This document shows positions 11,809 through 18,898 of a stretch of DNA of 25,981 nt, piece by piece. This DNA comes from a virus. Position 1 is the stretch's first letter. The number at the start of each line of letters is the position of its first letter. A program made the position numbers and the translations under genes. The stretch lies in the IMG/VR virus record IMGVR_UViG_3300047284_000539, positions 1-25,981 of that record. One strand, written 5' to 3'. The notes beneath the pieces were generated by a model that was given only the letters and a program-made list of their open reading frames with translations, searched no databases and was not told the DNA's origin.

Positions 11809-13107
11809 ATGTCAAGTTTAGGTGCTAAAGAAATCTACAAACGCCCTGGCCGCGTTGATACTTTTATTACGAAAATGCAGAACGGTAATCCGTTTGAGCT
11901 AGTTTCAGGCTCTTCCGTTGTTTTGAAGAATGATCCAAAGGTGGCAGCTGCGCTTCGGAGCATGCAAGACGTATCTAAAATTACTTTGGTATCAAAGACA
12001 ACTGGAGCAATAGTAAAATTTTCACAGCTAAAAAAGAGTAAAGAGTTTGGCGGAGGTACGGGAAGTGGAGCAGGGGCTGATGCAACAGCACTAAATGAAT
12101 CAGCACAAGCAGTTTTTGCAGCGGCCAGATGGATTAATAAACGTGTAAATAAGCTACCTGGAGACATGGTTTATTATGATGATAGTACATTTCTGGCTGG
12201 ATTGAAAAATTCTGACGTTACTAATACGTTAGAGGAGATTAAATCTCTTGATGACTCCTGGATTAAGTCTTCTGTTGCTGGTGCATCTAAACTATATTCA
12301 ATGTATGGCTCTAAGAAGTATACCTTTCATAGACAGAGCTCATGGGTAAAAAATCTAGAGCGACATTGGAAAACCCTCAATGCTGCAGCAGATAACCCGT
12401 TTTCGGATATTAATAAGTGGAGTCCTGCAGATATCTACCTAATTTCCGATAATGGGGCTAGAGCACCTATAAATTCTACTAAAAATTTAGTAGAACTCAA
12501 CAATCTCTTACTAGAAAACTTCAATTCTAAAGATATAGTGGGAGTTTCATTAAAGAAAATAACTTCTACAGCGCGCGCCACAGCATACAATATTGGAGAA
12601 AAAAAGAAAACTATCAAGTATGTTGATTATACGGTAGGTAAAGTTAACTTTTTTCAAGCCAAAGACGTCTATATTTACTTTACAGTTGATGGAGCCATAC
12701 AGTTTCGAACATTTCCTTCATTCCAGGGGGAAATAAAGGGGGAAGCAGCTGCTCAAGGAAAGATAGGATATGGCTCAGTGGCAAAGGTATTACGGGATAT
12801 CACTCAGCAATCTGCCCCAGAAATTAATGCTATTAAGCAGAAAATTCGTTCAAAGGACAATAACTTCCTCGACTCTTTCTTTTCTTTATACCAAGGGTTG
12901 TCAAAGGATCCGGTTAAACTCTCCAAAGCAAATTTTGTTACAAAGCTCCAAGAAAAGGATGAGGAGTGGCAGCTATCCAAATATTTGGGTTGTGTGATTA
13001 TAGACACTATAAAACGTAAGAAGGTTGAGGATCGTTTTGTTAGTGAAGTGATTAGCTACGCATCATCCACATCAAAACTTTCAGGTCCCTTTTTGAAATT
13101 AGAATAA
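11809..13107 (+). CDS. T4-like phage virion-associated protein (432 aa)
   Basis: ATG 11809 follows AGGTGA with 5-nt spacing. N-terminus FITKMQNGNPFELVSGSSVVL, then a Gly-rich linker (residues 80-90) and the block KWSPADIYLISDNG...LNNLLLENF...IVGVSLKKI (residues 203-250), which recurs in large structural proteins of T4-like and giant myoviruses. C-terminus is helical. It is coupled by TAATG to a PAAR spike-tip gene and has a late promoter, so a virion or baseplate role is likely. The precise role is not known; conceivably it is carried with the spike or injected. Confidence 0.65.
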   Translation: MSSLGAKEIYKRPGRVDTFITKMQNGNPFELVSGSSVVLKNDPKVAAALRSMQDVSKITLVSKTTGAIVKFSQLKKSKEFGGGTGSGAGADATALNESAQAVFAAARWINKRVNKLPGDMVYYDDSTFLAGLKNSDVTNTLEEIKSLDDSWIKSSVAGASKLYSMYGSKKYTFHRQSSWVKNLERHWKTLNAAADNPFSDINKWSPADIYLISDNGARAPINSTKNLVELNNLLLENFNSKDIVGVSLKKITSTARATAYNIGEKKKTIKYVDYTVGKVNFFQAKDVYIYFTVDGAIQFRTFPSFQGEIKGEAAAQGKIGYGSVAKVLRDITQQSAPEINAIKQKIRSKDNNFLDSFFSLYQGLSKDPVKLSKANFVTKLQEKDEEWQLSKYLGCVIIDTIKRKKVEDRFVSEVISYASSTSKLSGPFLKLE

Positions 13108-13385
13108 TGGCTATAAATCAGTGTCATCGTATTGAGGATCTCAATACTGCATATGCACCCATAATTTCTGTAGTACAAAGTACAGTATACTGCAATGGTA
13201 TACTAGTAGCTGTAGATGGTAGTCCTGTGAAACCCCATGGACTGCCTCCCCATGCAGCACCTGTTACTGCTAATGGCTCTCAAACTGTTTTTATAAATGG
13301 AACTCCTGTGAATAGAACTGGGGATCCGGATAGTTGTGGCCACCCCCGTATGAATCCAGGTAGTCCAAATACATACGTAGGTTGA
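13107..13385 (+). CDS. PAAR-motif spike tip protein (gp5.4-like, 92 aa)
   Basis: TAATG overlap with the preceding virion gene. Repeated short strands with GSPVKPHG (residues 39-45), FINGTPVNRTGDPDSCGHPR (about 62-81) and a PGS..TYVG end are typical of PAAR proteins, which cap the central tail spike and bind a metal by His/Cys (candidates H44, H49, C77, H79). Length matches T4 gp5.4 (97 aa). It would sit at the tip of the baseplate hub and pierce the outer membrane. Confidence 0.88.
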   Translation: MAINQCHRIEDLNTAYAPIISVVQSTVYCNGILVAVDGSPVKPHGLPPHAAPVTANGSQTVFINGTPVNRTGDPDSCGHPRMNPGSPNTYVG

Positions 13386-13410
13386 CTTTTTTATTAAAAC
13401 ATATGATACT
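13382..13410 (+). promoter_or_regulatory. sigma70-type promoter
   Basis: TTGACT (13382-13387), 17-nt spacer, GATACT (13405-13410), overlapping the PAAR gene's stop. The next gene has a separate SD (AAGGAG) and ATG at 13431. Confidence 0.5.
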
Positions 13411-13430
13411 TGTTAAATCAAGGAGATCAT

Positions 13431-13679
13431 ATGAGAAAATACAATATAAAACCGTATCAAATAGCAGGCTTTAAGACGAAGGGACATGTGTTCAGTGGAT
13501 TGCTATGGCCCATCACAGGTAGCAAGGGAGACAAGTACTCAGTAGAAATGCTCGACAACGGGTTTACCTGCACTTGTATGGGGTTCAATATGTATGGCCG
13601 ATGTAAGCATATAAAGTTGATCTGGGAACGGCTTATAGTGGATGATAGTGATATTCCTCAATACAAATGGAGCTGGTAA
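13431..13679 (+). CDS. SWIM zinc-finger protein (82 aa)
   Basis: ATG 13431 with AAGGAG 5 nt upstream; an earlier in-frame start at 13410 would overlap the promoter and is rejected. The motif TCTCMGFNMYGRCKHIK in the second half is a SWIM-type zinc finger (CxC...CxH), used for nucleic-acid or protein binding. Small free-standing SWIM proteins occur in many phages. TAATG overlap with the next gene. Confidence 0.8.
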   Translation: MRKYNIKPYQIAGFKTKGHVFSGLLWPITGSKGDKYSVEMLDNGFTCTCMGFNMYGRCKHIKLIWERLIVDDSDIPQYKWSW

Positions 13680-13897
13680 TGTTTAAACCTACACGTGGTC
13701 CTCAGCGGCCTTCAATCTCTAAATCAGGTATTTCCCACTGGCAAATGATTAAGTTTATTGAGCAGTGTGAAACCGCACTCAAACAAATTGGTGAAGAAGA
13801 ATCAGCATTTCGTTTTGAGATGCTAAAGGAATATTTTAAAAACGATTATGAGGAAGGTAAGCCTCCTAAATATAGCGGTCAGGTCTTGGGATTGTAA
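13679..13897 (+). CDS. hypothetical protein (72 aa)
   Basis: ATG 13679 overlaps the previous TAA. Basic start (FKPTRGPQRPSISKSG), then acidic helices (MIKFIEQCETALKQIGEE, FRFEMLKEYFKNDYEEG). No domain recognised. Coupled to both neighbours by TAATG. Confidence 0.6.
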   Translation: MFKPTRGPQRPSISKSGISHWQMIKFIEQCETALKQIGEEESAFRFEMLKEYFKNDYEEGKPPKYSGQVLGL

Positions 13898-14202
13898 TGA
13901 CCCACATCAAAGCGTTCAATGACGGTCTACATAAAACATTAGTATGGATACACAATGACTATAAATCCAATCGAATTAGATTCATTATTGAGGTCACAGC
14001 CTGGGTTATTAGTATTGGATGTTCTATTGCCATGGCCAGCACTGTACCAGACCCTCCCCTTCTTTACATATACCCAGCATGGATCCTTGGCTGCATTCTC
14101 TATGCTTGGGCAGCTTTTAGTAGGAAGTCGTTTGGTATGATCGCAAATTATTTACTTCTAATAACAATTGATGTTATTGGATTGATGAGGATGATATTAT
14201 GA
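13897..14202 (+). CDS. small integral membrane protein, three helices (101 aa)
   Basis: Three hydrophobic segments: about residues 28-47 (RFIIEVTAWVISIGCSIAM), 54-71 (PLLYIYPAWILGCILYAW) and 80-98 (MIANYLLLITIDVIGLMRM), separated by short loops with SRKSFG. Similar small proteins with VTAW..SIGCSI.....P.PP core are found in aquatic phages and resemble half-transporters, but function is unknown. Inner membrane expected. Confidence 0.7.
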   Translation: MTHIKAFNDGLHKTLVWIHNDYKSNRIRFIIEVTAWVISIGCSIAMASTVPDPPLLYIYPAWILGCILYAWAAFSRKSFGMIANYLLLITIDVIGLMRMIL

Positions 14203-14387
14203 GAGTAAGAAGTGAATATGCATTAATGTCCCAATGTATTGAGGATGGAATTGAGATGGGTTATGCTCGGGCATTCAAACATACTGATGACCCAGAAGAG
14301 CGTCACATTAAAGATTGTATTAATATTGCTGTTCTTGAAATGATTAATGAAACATTTATTTTTGATAAGGAAGAGTATGAAGCTTAA
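14199..14387 (+). CDS. conserved small phage protein (62 aa)
   Basis: ATGA overlap start. Helical, acidic; pattern MSQCIEDGIEMGYARAFKH then PEERHIKDCINIAVLEMINE is common in phage small proteins. Function unknown. The next gene begins inside its last codons. Confidence 0.6.
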   Translation: MRVRSEYALMSQCIEDGIEMGYARAFKHTDDPEERHIKDCINIAVLEMINETFIFDKEEYEA

Positions 14388-14670
14388 TTTCAAAACCCCA
14401 AATCTCTCAGTGGTTTGTGAGCTCGAGGAAAATAAATATCAGGTAATTGATCTAATAGATCGAATTCATGAGTTAGTTGAAGTATTGGAGGGTGCTACAG
14501 AAGATCCTACAACAGTGCGTTTGGTTATTTCTGGAAATCAGGAAGACGATGATGAACAGTATTTGTCCGATCCCAATGATATTGGTGGTTGGAATGTTGA
14601 TGGATATGAAGTCGATGTAATTAACCCCGATGAAATTACTATTTCTTTTGGAGATGATGATCTCAAATAA
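14377..14670 (+). CDS. acidic hypothetical protein (97 aa)
   Basis: ATG 14377 behind AAGGAAG, overlapping the previous gene by 11 nt. N-terminal LNFKTPNLSVVCELEENKY, then a helix (VIDLIDRIHELVEVLEG) and a very acidic beta-rich end (SGNQEDDDEQYLSDPND). Low pI may suggest DNA mimicry or protein binding, but this is speculative. Confidence 0.6.
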   Translation: MKLNFKTPNLSVVCELEENKYQVIDLIDRIHELVEVLEGATEDPTTVRLVISGNQEDDDEQYLSDPNDIGGWNVDGYEVDVINPDEITISFGDDDLK

Positions 14671-15085
14671 TTACTCAACAAGCGAAATCCTTGGCCTCGA
14701 TTTCCATAAGATAGCAGCTAGTACGGATGCGTCCAACTTCATTAAAAAAACTGCTAACTACATCATAGAAAATCCATACTCAAATGTGGGTCGCTTTCTC
14801 TGTAGCCTCGATAAAACAGAATTGGATTATTTGAGAAACGTATCTGATCTCTGTGATCAGGGAGACCAGGAAGCACAGTATGAGATCACAATGATTGAGG
14901 AAATGCTATCTCGAGCAGAAGGTACTTATGAGATCAACGTAGATCAGAAGTTGTTGCAGATTACCATGTTTCAAACATGTATCAGTATTACCACACTGGA
15001 TCGAATGGGTCTTGTTAAAGCATATTATGATAATATGTCGTTGGGTACTGATGTTGAACGAGTGATAGCGGAGAAGATTGAGTGA
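14657..15085 (+). CDS. hypothetical acidic protein (142 aa)
   Basis: ATG 14657 (or ATG 14654 next to it) follows GGAG at 14650; an earlier in-frame start at 14630 is deeper inside the previous gene. Helical, with NFIKKTANYIIENPYSNVG, RNVSDLCDQGDQEAQYEIT and a C-terminal KAYYDNMSLGTDVERVI. No domain recognised. Confidence 0.55.
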   Translation: MISNNYSTSEILGLDFHKIAASTDASNFIKKTANYIIENPYSNVGRFLCSLDKTELDYLRNVSDLCDQGDQEAQYEITMIEEMLSRAEGTYEINVDQKLLQITMFQTCISITTLDRMGLVKAYYDNMSLGTDVERVIAEKIE

Positions 15086-15789
15086 AAATATATATTGGGC
15101 CTTATCGCAATTGGTTTGGACCTTATCAACTTGCAGAGAAGTTGATGTTTTGGGTTCCTAAGGAAAAAGATGAGTATGGATTCCCTCATACTGCTGAACG
15201 GGTCCATCGTTTTGGTGAATGGTTAGCGCATGGTTCTATCGAACCCGAACCCAATGTCGGTGATATCACCAAGTGGAAGGATCGTCCCAATACTTGGCTC
15301 TACAAGTTTCTTCTTTGGGTCGATAGCAAGAAGAAGCGTAAGATAGATGTGCGTATCGATCCTTGGGATACTTGGTCAATGGATGATACGCTTGCACATA
15401 TTATCACACCTATGCTCAAGCAGTTGAAAGAGAAGAAGCATGGATCACCTTACGTTGACGATGATGACGTTCCAGAGGAACTCCGCTCTACATCTGCGCC
15501 TCCTGTTGAACAACATGACATTGATGAGAACCATCACAAGCGTTGGGACTGGGTCATGGGTGAGATGATCTTCGCGTTTGAGAGTAAGCTTGATGATGAT
15601 TGGGAACATAAGTTTGAGTCTGGGGAGGCGGATATACAATGGAAGAAATTAGATGATGGTATGTCTCAGATGATCCATGGACCCAATCACACCCGTACCT
15701 ATGATGAAGAAGGTCGCAAGAAGTATCATGATCGTATTAAAAACGGATTCCGCTTGTTTGGCAAATACTATGAGGGATTGTGGGACTAA
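15082..15789 (+). CDS. widely conserved phage protein of unknown function (235 aa)
   Basis: GTG 15082 overlaps the previous TGA. Signature blocks: KIYIGPYRNWFGPYQLAEKL (start), YKFLLWVDSKKKRKIDVRID (about residues 75-95), DTWSMDDTLAHIITPMLKQL, HGSPYVDDDDVPEELRST, KRWDWVMGEMIFAFESKLDD and NGFRLFGKYYEGLWD (end). This full-length family is very conserved in T4-like and many other marine or freshwater phages, which suggests an important role, still unknown. No signal peptide or membrane segment. Confidence 0.85.
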   Translation: MKIYIGPYRNWFGPYQLAEKLMFWVPKEKDEYGFPHTAERVHRFGEWLAHGSIEPEPNVGDITKWKDRPNTWLYKFLLWVDSKKKRKIDVRIDPWDTWSMDDTLAHIITPMLKQLKEKKHGSPYVDDDDVPEELRSTSAPPVEQHDIDENHHKRWDWVMGEMIFAFESKLDDDWEHKFESGEADIQWKKLDDGMSQMIHGPNHTRTYDEEGRKKYHDRIKNGFRLFGKYYEGLWD

Positions 15790-15890
15790 TGAATATTAAA
15801 TTTCATTTAAAAAGGCTTTGGATCAATTGGCTTTTGTCTGGCTGTCAGGGAGAATGCGAGCAGGGACGTCGTCATTGCAATTGTCGTTGA
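15789..15890 (+). CDS. Cys-rich micropeptide (33 aa)
   Basis: ATG 15789 overlaps the previous TAA; the frame ends with TGA at 15888. Basic start (MNIKFHLKRLWINWLL), then a Cys cluster CQGECEQGRRHCNCR with four Cys in 14 residues. Small C.G.C.QGR.C.C peptides occur in many phages; metal binding is likely but untested. Confidence 0.55.
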   Translation: MNIKFHLKRLWINWLLSGCQGECEQGRRHCNCR

Positions 15891-15891
15891 T

Positions 15892-15899
15892 TCTAAATA
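15892..15899 (+). promoter_or_regulatory. possible late promoter octamer TCTAAATA
   Basis: TCTAAATA differs from TATAAATA by one base and lies in the 38-nt gap before PhoH, directly after the micropeptide stop. Confidence 0.35.
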
Positions 15900-15928
15900 C
15901 AATGTGTCTTCACTTAAAGGAGTGACAT

Positions 15929-16702
15929 TTGGCTCGCAGCGCTAATACCATTAGTAATACAGACCCTCTCGATCAACAAGCTCCAGCCATCCGCAAATCT
16001 AAAGAACCTAATGGATTGAAGATTAAATTAGATGATCTTCAAAAAATTGAACCACTTACAGAAAACCAACGATTATTTTTCGAATCATATAAGCGTGGGG
16101 ATTACTTTATAGCCCTTCATGGTGTAGCTGGTACAGGAAAAACATTCTGTGCGATGTATAAAGCTCTAGAAGAGGTTCTTGATCGCAACAATCCCTTCCG
16201 ACGGGTTACAATGATTCGTTCTGCTGTACAGAGTAGAGATATAGGTCATTTACCTGGAACAGCAGATGAAAAAATGGACGTCTATCTTCAACCATATAGA
16301 CAAATCTGTCATGCTCTATTTCAACGAGGGGATGCTTGGCAGCGTCTTGAAGAACAAAAGCATGTTGAGTTTATGAGCACCTCGTTCATTCGTGGTACGA
16401 CGTTTGAGAATTCCATAATTATTGTTGATGAAATGCAAAATATGAATTTTGAAGAGCTCGATACCATTATTACACGAGTTGGTCACATGTCAAAGATCAT
16501 CTTTTGTGGTGATTATCGACAAACCGATCTTCGTAAAGGAGATGAGAAGGGCGGTCTTCAGAAATTCCTATCCATTGCCCAGACCATGAAATCCCATACA
16601 CGAATTGAATTTACAATTGAGGATATTGTAAGAAGTTCATTGGTTAAAGACTACATTATTGCCAAAACACAATACGAAGACCAAATCTCCAACAAAAGTT
16701 GA
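15929..16702 (+). CDS. phoH: PhoH-like ATPase, TTG start (257 aa)
   Basis: TTG 15929 with AAGGAG 6 nt upstream. Walker A GVAGTGKT at residues 65-72, Walker B IIIVDEMQ (D167, E168), the HLPGTADEKMD block (about 107-117) and FCGDYRQTDL (sensor-like) define the PhoH family. PhoH proteins are NTP-binding enzymes related to helicases; some have RNA-unwinding and RNase links. They are common in T4-like phages, where their role is not settled. N-terminal 40 residues are a variable extension. Confidence 0.93.
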   Translation: MARSANTISNTDPLDQQAPAIRKSKEPNGLKIKLDDLQKIEPLTENQRLFFESYKRGDYFIALHGVAGTGKTFCAMYKALEEVLDRNNPFRRVTMIRSAVQSRDIGHLPGTADEKMDVYLQPYRQICHALFQRGDAWQRLEEQKHVEFMSTSFIRGTTFENSIIIVDEMQNMNFEELDTIITRVGHMSKIIFCGDYRQTDLRKGDEKGGLQKFLSIAQTMKSHTRIEFTIEDIVRSSLVKDYIIAKTQYEDQISNKS

Positions 16703-16752
16703 CTTCTACTAACGTTTATGTGAAAATATCATTTCTGAATAAGGAGTGATAA

Positions 16753-16923
16753 ATGGAAATGTTGGTAGTGGTGTTGGTTGGATTGTTATTGTTTTATGTT
16801 TATGGTCTTATTATAATCTTCCTAATTAATCTGTTTAAAACAGAAAAACTCCCATATTCCATTAAAAATGCGCTTTTAGCGGCTTTGGCAATTGTATTAA
16901 TTCGCCAAGTCCTAGATCGTTGA
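16753..16923 (+). CDS. small membrane protein, two helices (56 aa)
   Basis: ATG 16753 with AAGGAG 6 nt upstream. Two hydrophobic helices (about residues 3-26, VVLVGLLLFYVYGLIIIFL, and 40-52, LLAALAIVLIRQV) joined by a basic loop FKTEKLPYSIKN. Likely inner-membrane hairpin. Its TGA overlaps the -35 box of the next promoter. Function unknown. Confidence 0.65.
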   Translation: MEMLVVVLVGLLLFYVYGLIIIFLINLFKTEKLPYSIKNALLAALAIVLIRQVLDR

Positions 16924-16947
16924 CATTATCACAAAACCCTGTATAAT
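16920..16947 (+). promoter_or_regulatory. consensus sigma70 promoter for the DUF932 gene
   Basis: TTGACA (16920-16925), 16-nt spacer, TATAAT (16942-16947), both boxes perfect. A normal 5' leader with AAGGAG precedes the ATG at 16976. This is the strongest promoter seen in the window. Confidence 0.9.
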
Positions 16948-16975
16948 TAAACGCATATTGATAAGGAGCTTAAAT

Positions 16976-17944
16976 ATGGCACATGAATTAGAGATTGTTA
17001 ACGGTGAAGCAAGTATGGCGTATGCTGGAGAAAAACCTTGGCATGGACTTGGTAAGCAAGTTCCCCATGATTTATCTCCTGAGCAAATGTTGGAGGCAGC
17101 TCAGTTGGATTGGACAGTACAAAAAATCCCAGCGTTTGCCGATATTGTTGGAGAGAAAGTTAGTGTTGGTTGGTCTGCATTAGTTCGATCGAATGACAAC
17201 AAGATCCTAGATGTTGTATCGAATGAGTGGAATCCTTTGCAAAATCAGGAAGCGTTTGAGTTCTTTGCTGAGTATTGTGAGGCTGGAGATATGGAGATGC
17301 ATACAGCAGGATCTCTTAAGGGTGGTCAGATTGTGTGGGCACTGGCTCGTGTGAAGGACTCCTTCGAATTATTTGGTGGTGATAAGGTAGATTCTTATCT
17401 AATGTTCTCCAATCCTCACAAATTTGGTCAATCTATTGATGTCCGATTTACTCCCATTCGGGTTGTATGCAATAACACTCTGACTCTTGCTCTCAATCAA
17501 AGTTCGGAAAAGAGTATCAAGGTATCTCACCGTCGGGAATTTAATTCTCAGCTCGTTAAGGAGCAGCTTGGTATTGCTACCGATAAGTTGGCCAGATACA
17601 AGGACATGGCTCAGTTCCTAGGCACAAAGCGCTACACGCAAGAGAAGCTCAAGGAATACTTTAGCAACGTCTTTCCTCTCATGGTGTACAACAAAGAGAA
17701 AGGCCCTCAACGTCGTGAGGTGTCAAAAAATGCCACCCGTGCACTGGAGGTAGTAAACATTCAACCAGGTGCTAAGTTTGCAGAGGGATCTTGGTGGCAA
17801 GCATTCAATGCTGTAACTTACATGGTTGATCATGAGGTTGGTCGTAGTGCAGATAACCGGTTAACTTCTGCCTGGTTTGGTACTAACAAGAATCTTAAGA
17901 TCAAAGCACTAGAAACCGCTATCGAATACGCCGAAGCAGCCTAA
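16976..17944 (+). CDS. DUF932 (phage/plasmid-like) protein (322 aa)
   Basis: ATG 16976 with AAGGAG 7 nt upstream; the TTG at 16958 is rejected because it precedes the SD. Family marks: KPWHGLGKQV (W22-G26) and FTPIRVVCNNTL (about residues 158-169), then a charged helical C-terminus. DUF932 proteins occur on phages and plasmids; the function is unknown, with some links to recombination or anti-host roles proposed by context. It forms a one-gene unit with a consensus promoter and a strong terminator, implying high early expression. Confidence 0.88.
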   Translation: MAHELEIVNGEASMAYAGEKPWHGLGKQVPHDLSPEQMLEAAQLDWTVQKIPAFADIVGEKVSVGWSALVRSNDNKILDVVSNEWNPLQNQEAFEFFAEYCEAGDMEMHTAGSLKGGQIVWALARVKDSFELFGGDKVDSYLMFSNPHKFGQSIDVRFTPIRVVCNNTLTLALNQSSEKSIKVSHRREFNSQLVKEQLGIATDKLARYKDMAQFLGTKRYTQEKLKEYFSNVFPLMVYNKEKGPQRREVSKNATRALEVVNIQPGAKFAEGSWWQAFNAVTYMVDHEVGRSADNRLTSAWFGTNKNLKIKALETAIEYAEAA

Positions 17945-17949
17945 TGGAG

Positions 17950-17977
17950 ACCCCCCTCGAGAGAGGGGGGTATTTTT
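17950..17977 (+). terminator. strong rho-independent terminator
   Basis: ACCCCCCTC GAGA GAGGGGGGT (17950-17971), a 9-bp stem with a GNRA tetraloop, followed by A and five T. It ends the DUF932 unit and touches the gp33 start codon at 17978. Confidence 0.92.
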
Positions 17978-18250
17978 ATGAACAAACAATATGTCGATAA
18001 AGCTATAGAAGAGGCTGGATTTAAGGGTCCAAAGGAGTTTGGCAAGACCATTGAGGAGTATGCAAAGCAAAAAAATATTGACTACATGGAGGCAGTTATT
18101 CTTTTTTGTGAAGAGCATGGGGTCGAGGTCGAAACAGCTGGCAAACTTATTAAGTCCTGTGCTAAACTCAAGGCTAAGATTCAACTTGAAGCTGAAACAT
18201 TAAATTTTTTACCCAAAAGTGCAAGATTACCTGTATCAGACGACGACTGA
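17978..18250 (+). CDS. 33: gp33-like late transcription co-activator (90 aa)
   Basis: Similar to the core of T4 gp33: YAKQKNIDYMEAVILFCEEH, then ETAGKLIKSCAKLKAKIQLEA and an acidic C-terminal end. T4 gp33 bridges host RNA polymerase (beta flap) and the gp45 sliding clamp to activate late promoters. Position directly before gp59 and gp32 is as in T4. Odd: the only SD-like bases (GAGGGGGG) lie in the terminator hairpin just before the ATG. Shorter than T4 gp33 (112 aa), lacking an N-terminal extension. Confidence 0.8.
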   Translation: MNKQYVDKAIEEAGFKGPKEFGKTIEEYAKQKNIDYMEAVILFCEEHGVEVETAGKLIKSCAKLKAKIQLEAETLNFLPKSARLPVSDDD

Positions 18251-18827
18251 AAACGATGCGTTCGAGGCATATAAACTCTACGTCGCTCTCAAAAATCATT
18301 TCACTAATAGCAGATACGATTACTTCAGATACAATGGCAAGGTCAAGACTACAAAAGATAATTTTGTAAAGAGACCAGATGCAAAAATGTTTTACAGACT
18401 AGCTGAAATGAGTCATCGAAAAGAGTTTCTGGTGGCCAACTTTGCATATGGTAGCAGAGATTGGATTGGCGATCTCTTAAAGAACCAGGAGTCGGAGAAA
18501 CGGTATTTGGAATTTATTAGAGTAAGGGATTCTCTCGCATATGTGGTTAAAAATGAGATATCTTTTTTTGATGATCTTAATGATTGTTTAAAAGTCAAAG
18601 ATGGCCAACATCCCTTATTGCTAAAGAGACATTATAGTGGTAAAATTCATATTGAAACATTGATTGTAATAAACGACCAAGTCAACTTTGTACCGTATTG
18701 GAATAAAAAGATAGAAGAGCCTATGCTTTGGCCTGATACATCAAAGCGGCTAGTTAAGCTAAAACCGTTTTTACAATATGACCAAGCAAAACTAAAGCGT
18801 TTACTTTTAGATCACTTTAGAGTATGA
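18219..18827 (+). CDS. 59: gp59-like replicative helicase loader, GTG start (202 aa)
   Basis: GTG 18219 starts inside gp33 (32-nt overlap). Blocks AFEAYKLYVALKNHF, RYDYFRYNGKVKTTKDNF, FVANFAYGSRDWIGDLL and HPLLLKRHYSGKIHIETLIV fit T4 gp59 (217 aa), which binds fork DNA and gp32 and loads the gp41 helicase at replication forks and D-loops. The order 33-59-32 supports it. Confidence 0.88.
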   Translation: MQDYLYQTTTENDAFEAYKLYVALKNHFTNSRYDYFRYNGKVKTTKDNFVKRPDAKMFYRLAEMSHRKEFLVANFAYGSRDWIGDLLKNQESEKRYLEFIRVRDSLAYVVKNEISFFDDLNDCLKVKDGQHPLLLKRHYSGKIHIETLIVINDQVNFVPYWNKKIEEPMLWPDTSKRLVKLKPFLQYDQAKLKRLLLDHFRV

Positions 18828-18833
18828 TAAATA
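18826..18833 (+). promoter_or_regulatory. T4-like late promoter octamer before gp32
   Basis: GATAAATA, identical to the octamer at 11773, overlaps the gp59 stop and lies 65 nt before the gp32 ATG. T4 gene 32 is also expressed late as well as early. Confidence 0.45.
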
Positions 18834-18898
18834 GTAGGTTGTTATGGAAGTTTGTGGATAACCTAATACTCAATACACACTAATATACGGAGAAATAT

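Noticed and set aside
16699-16727. TTGACT with GAAAAT as promoter for the membrane gene at 16753
   Set aside because: The -35 is good but the -10 is too poor to call; left out of the feature list.
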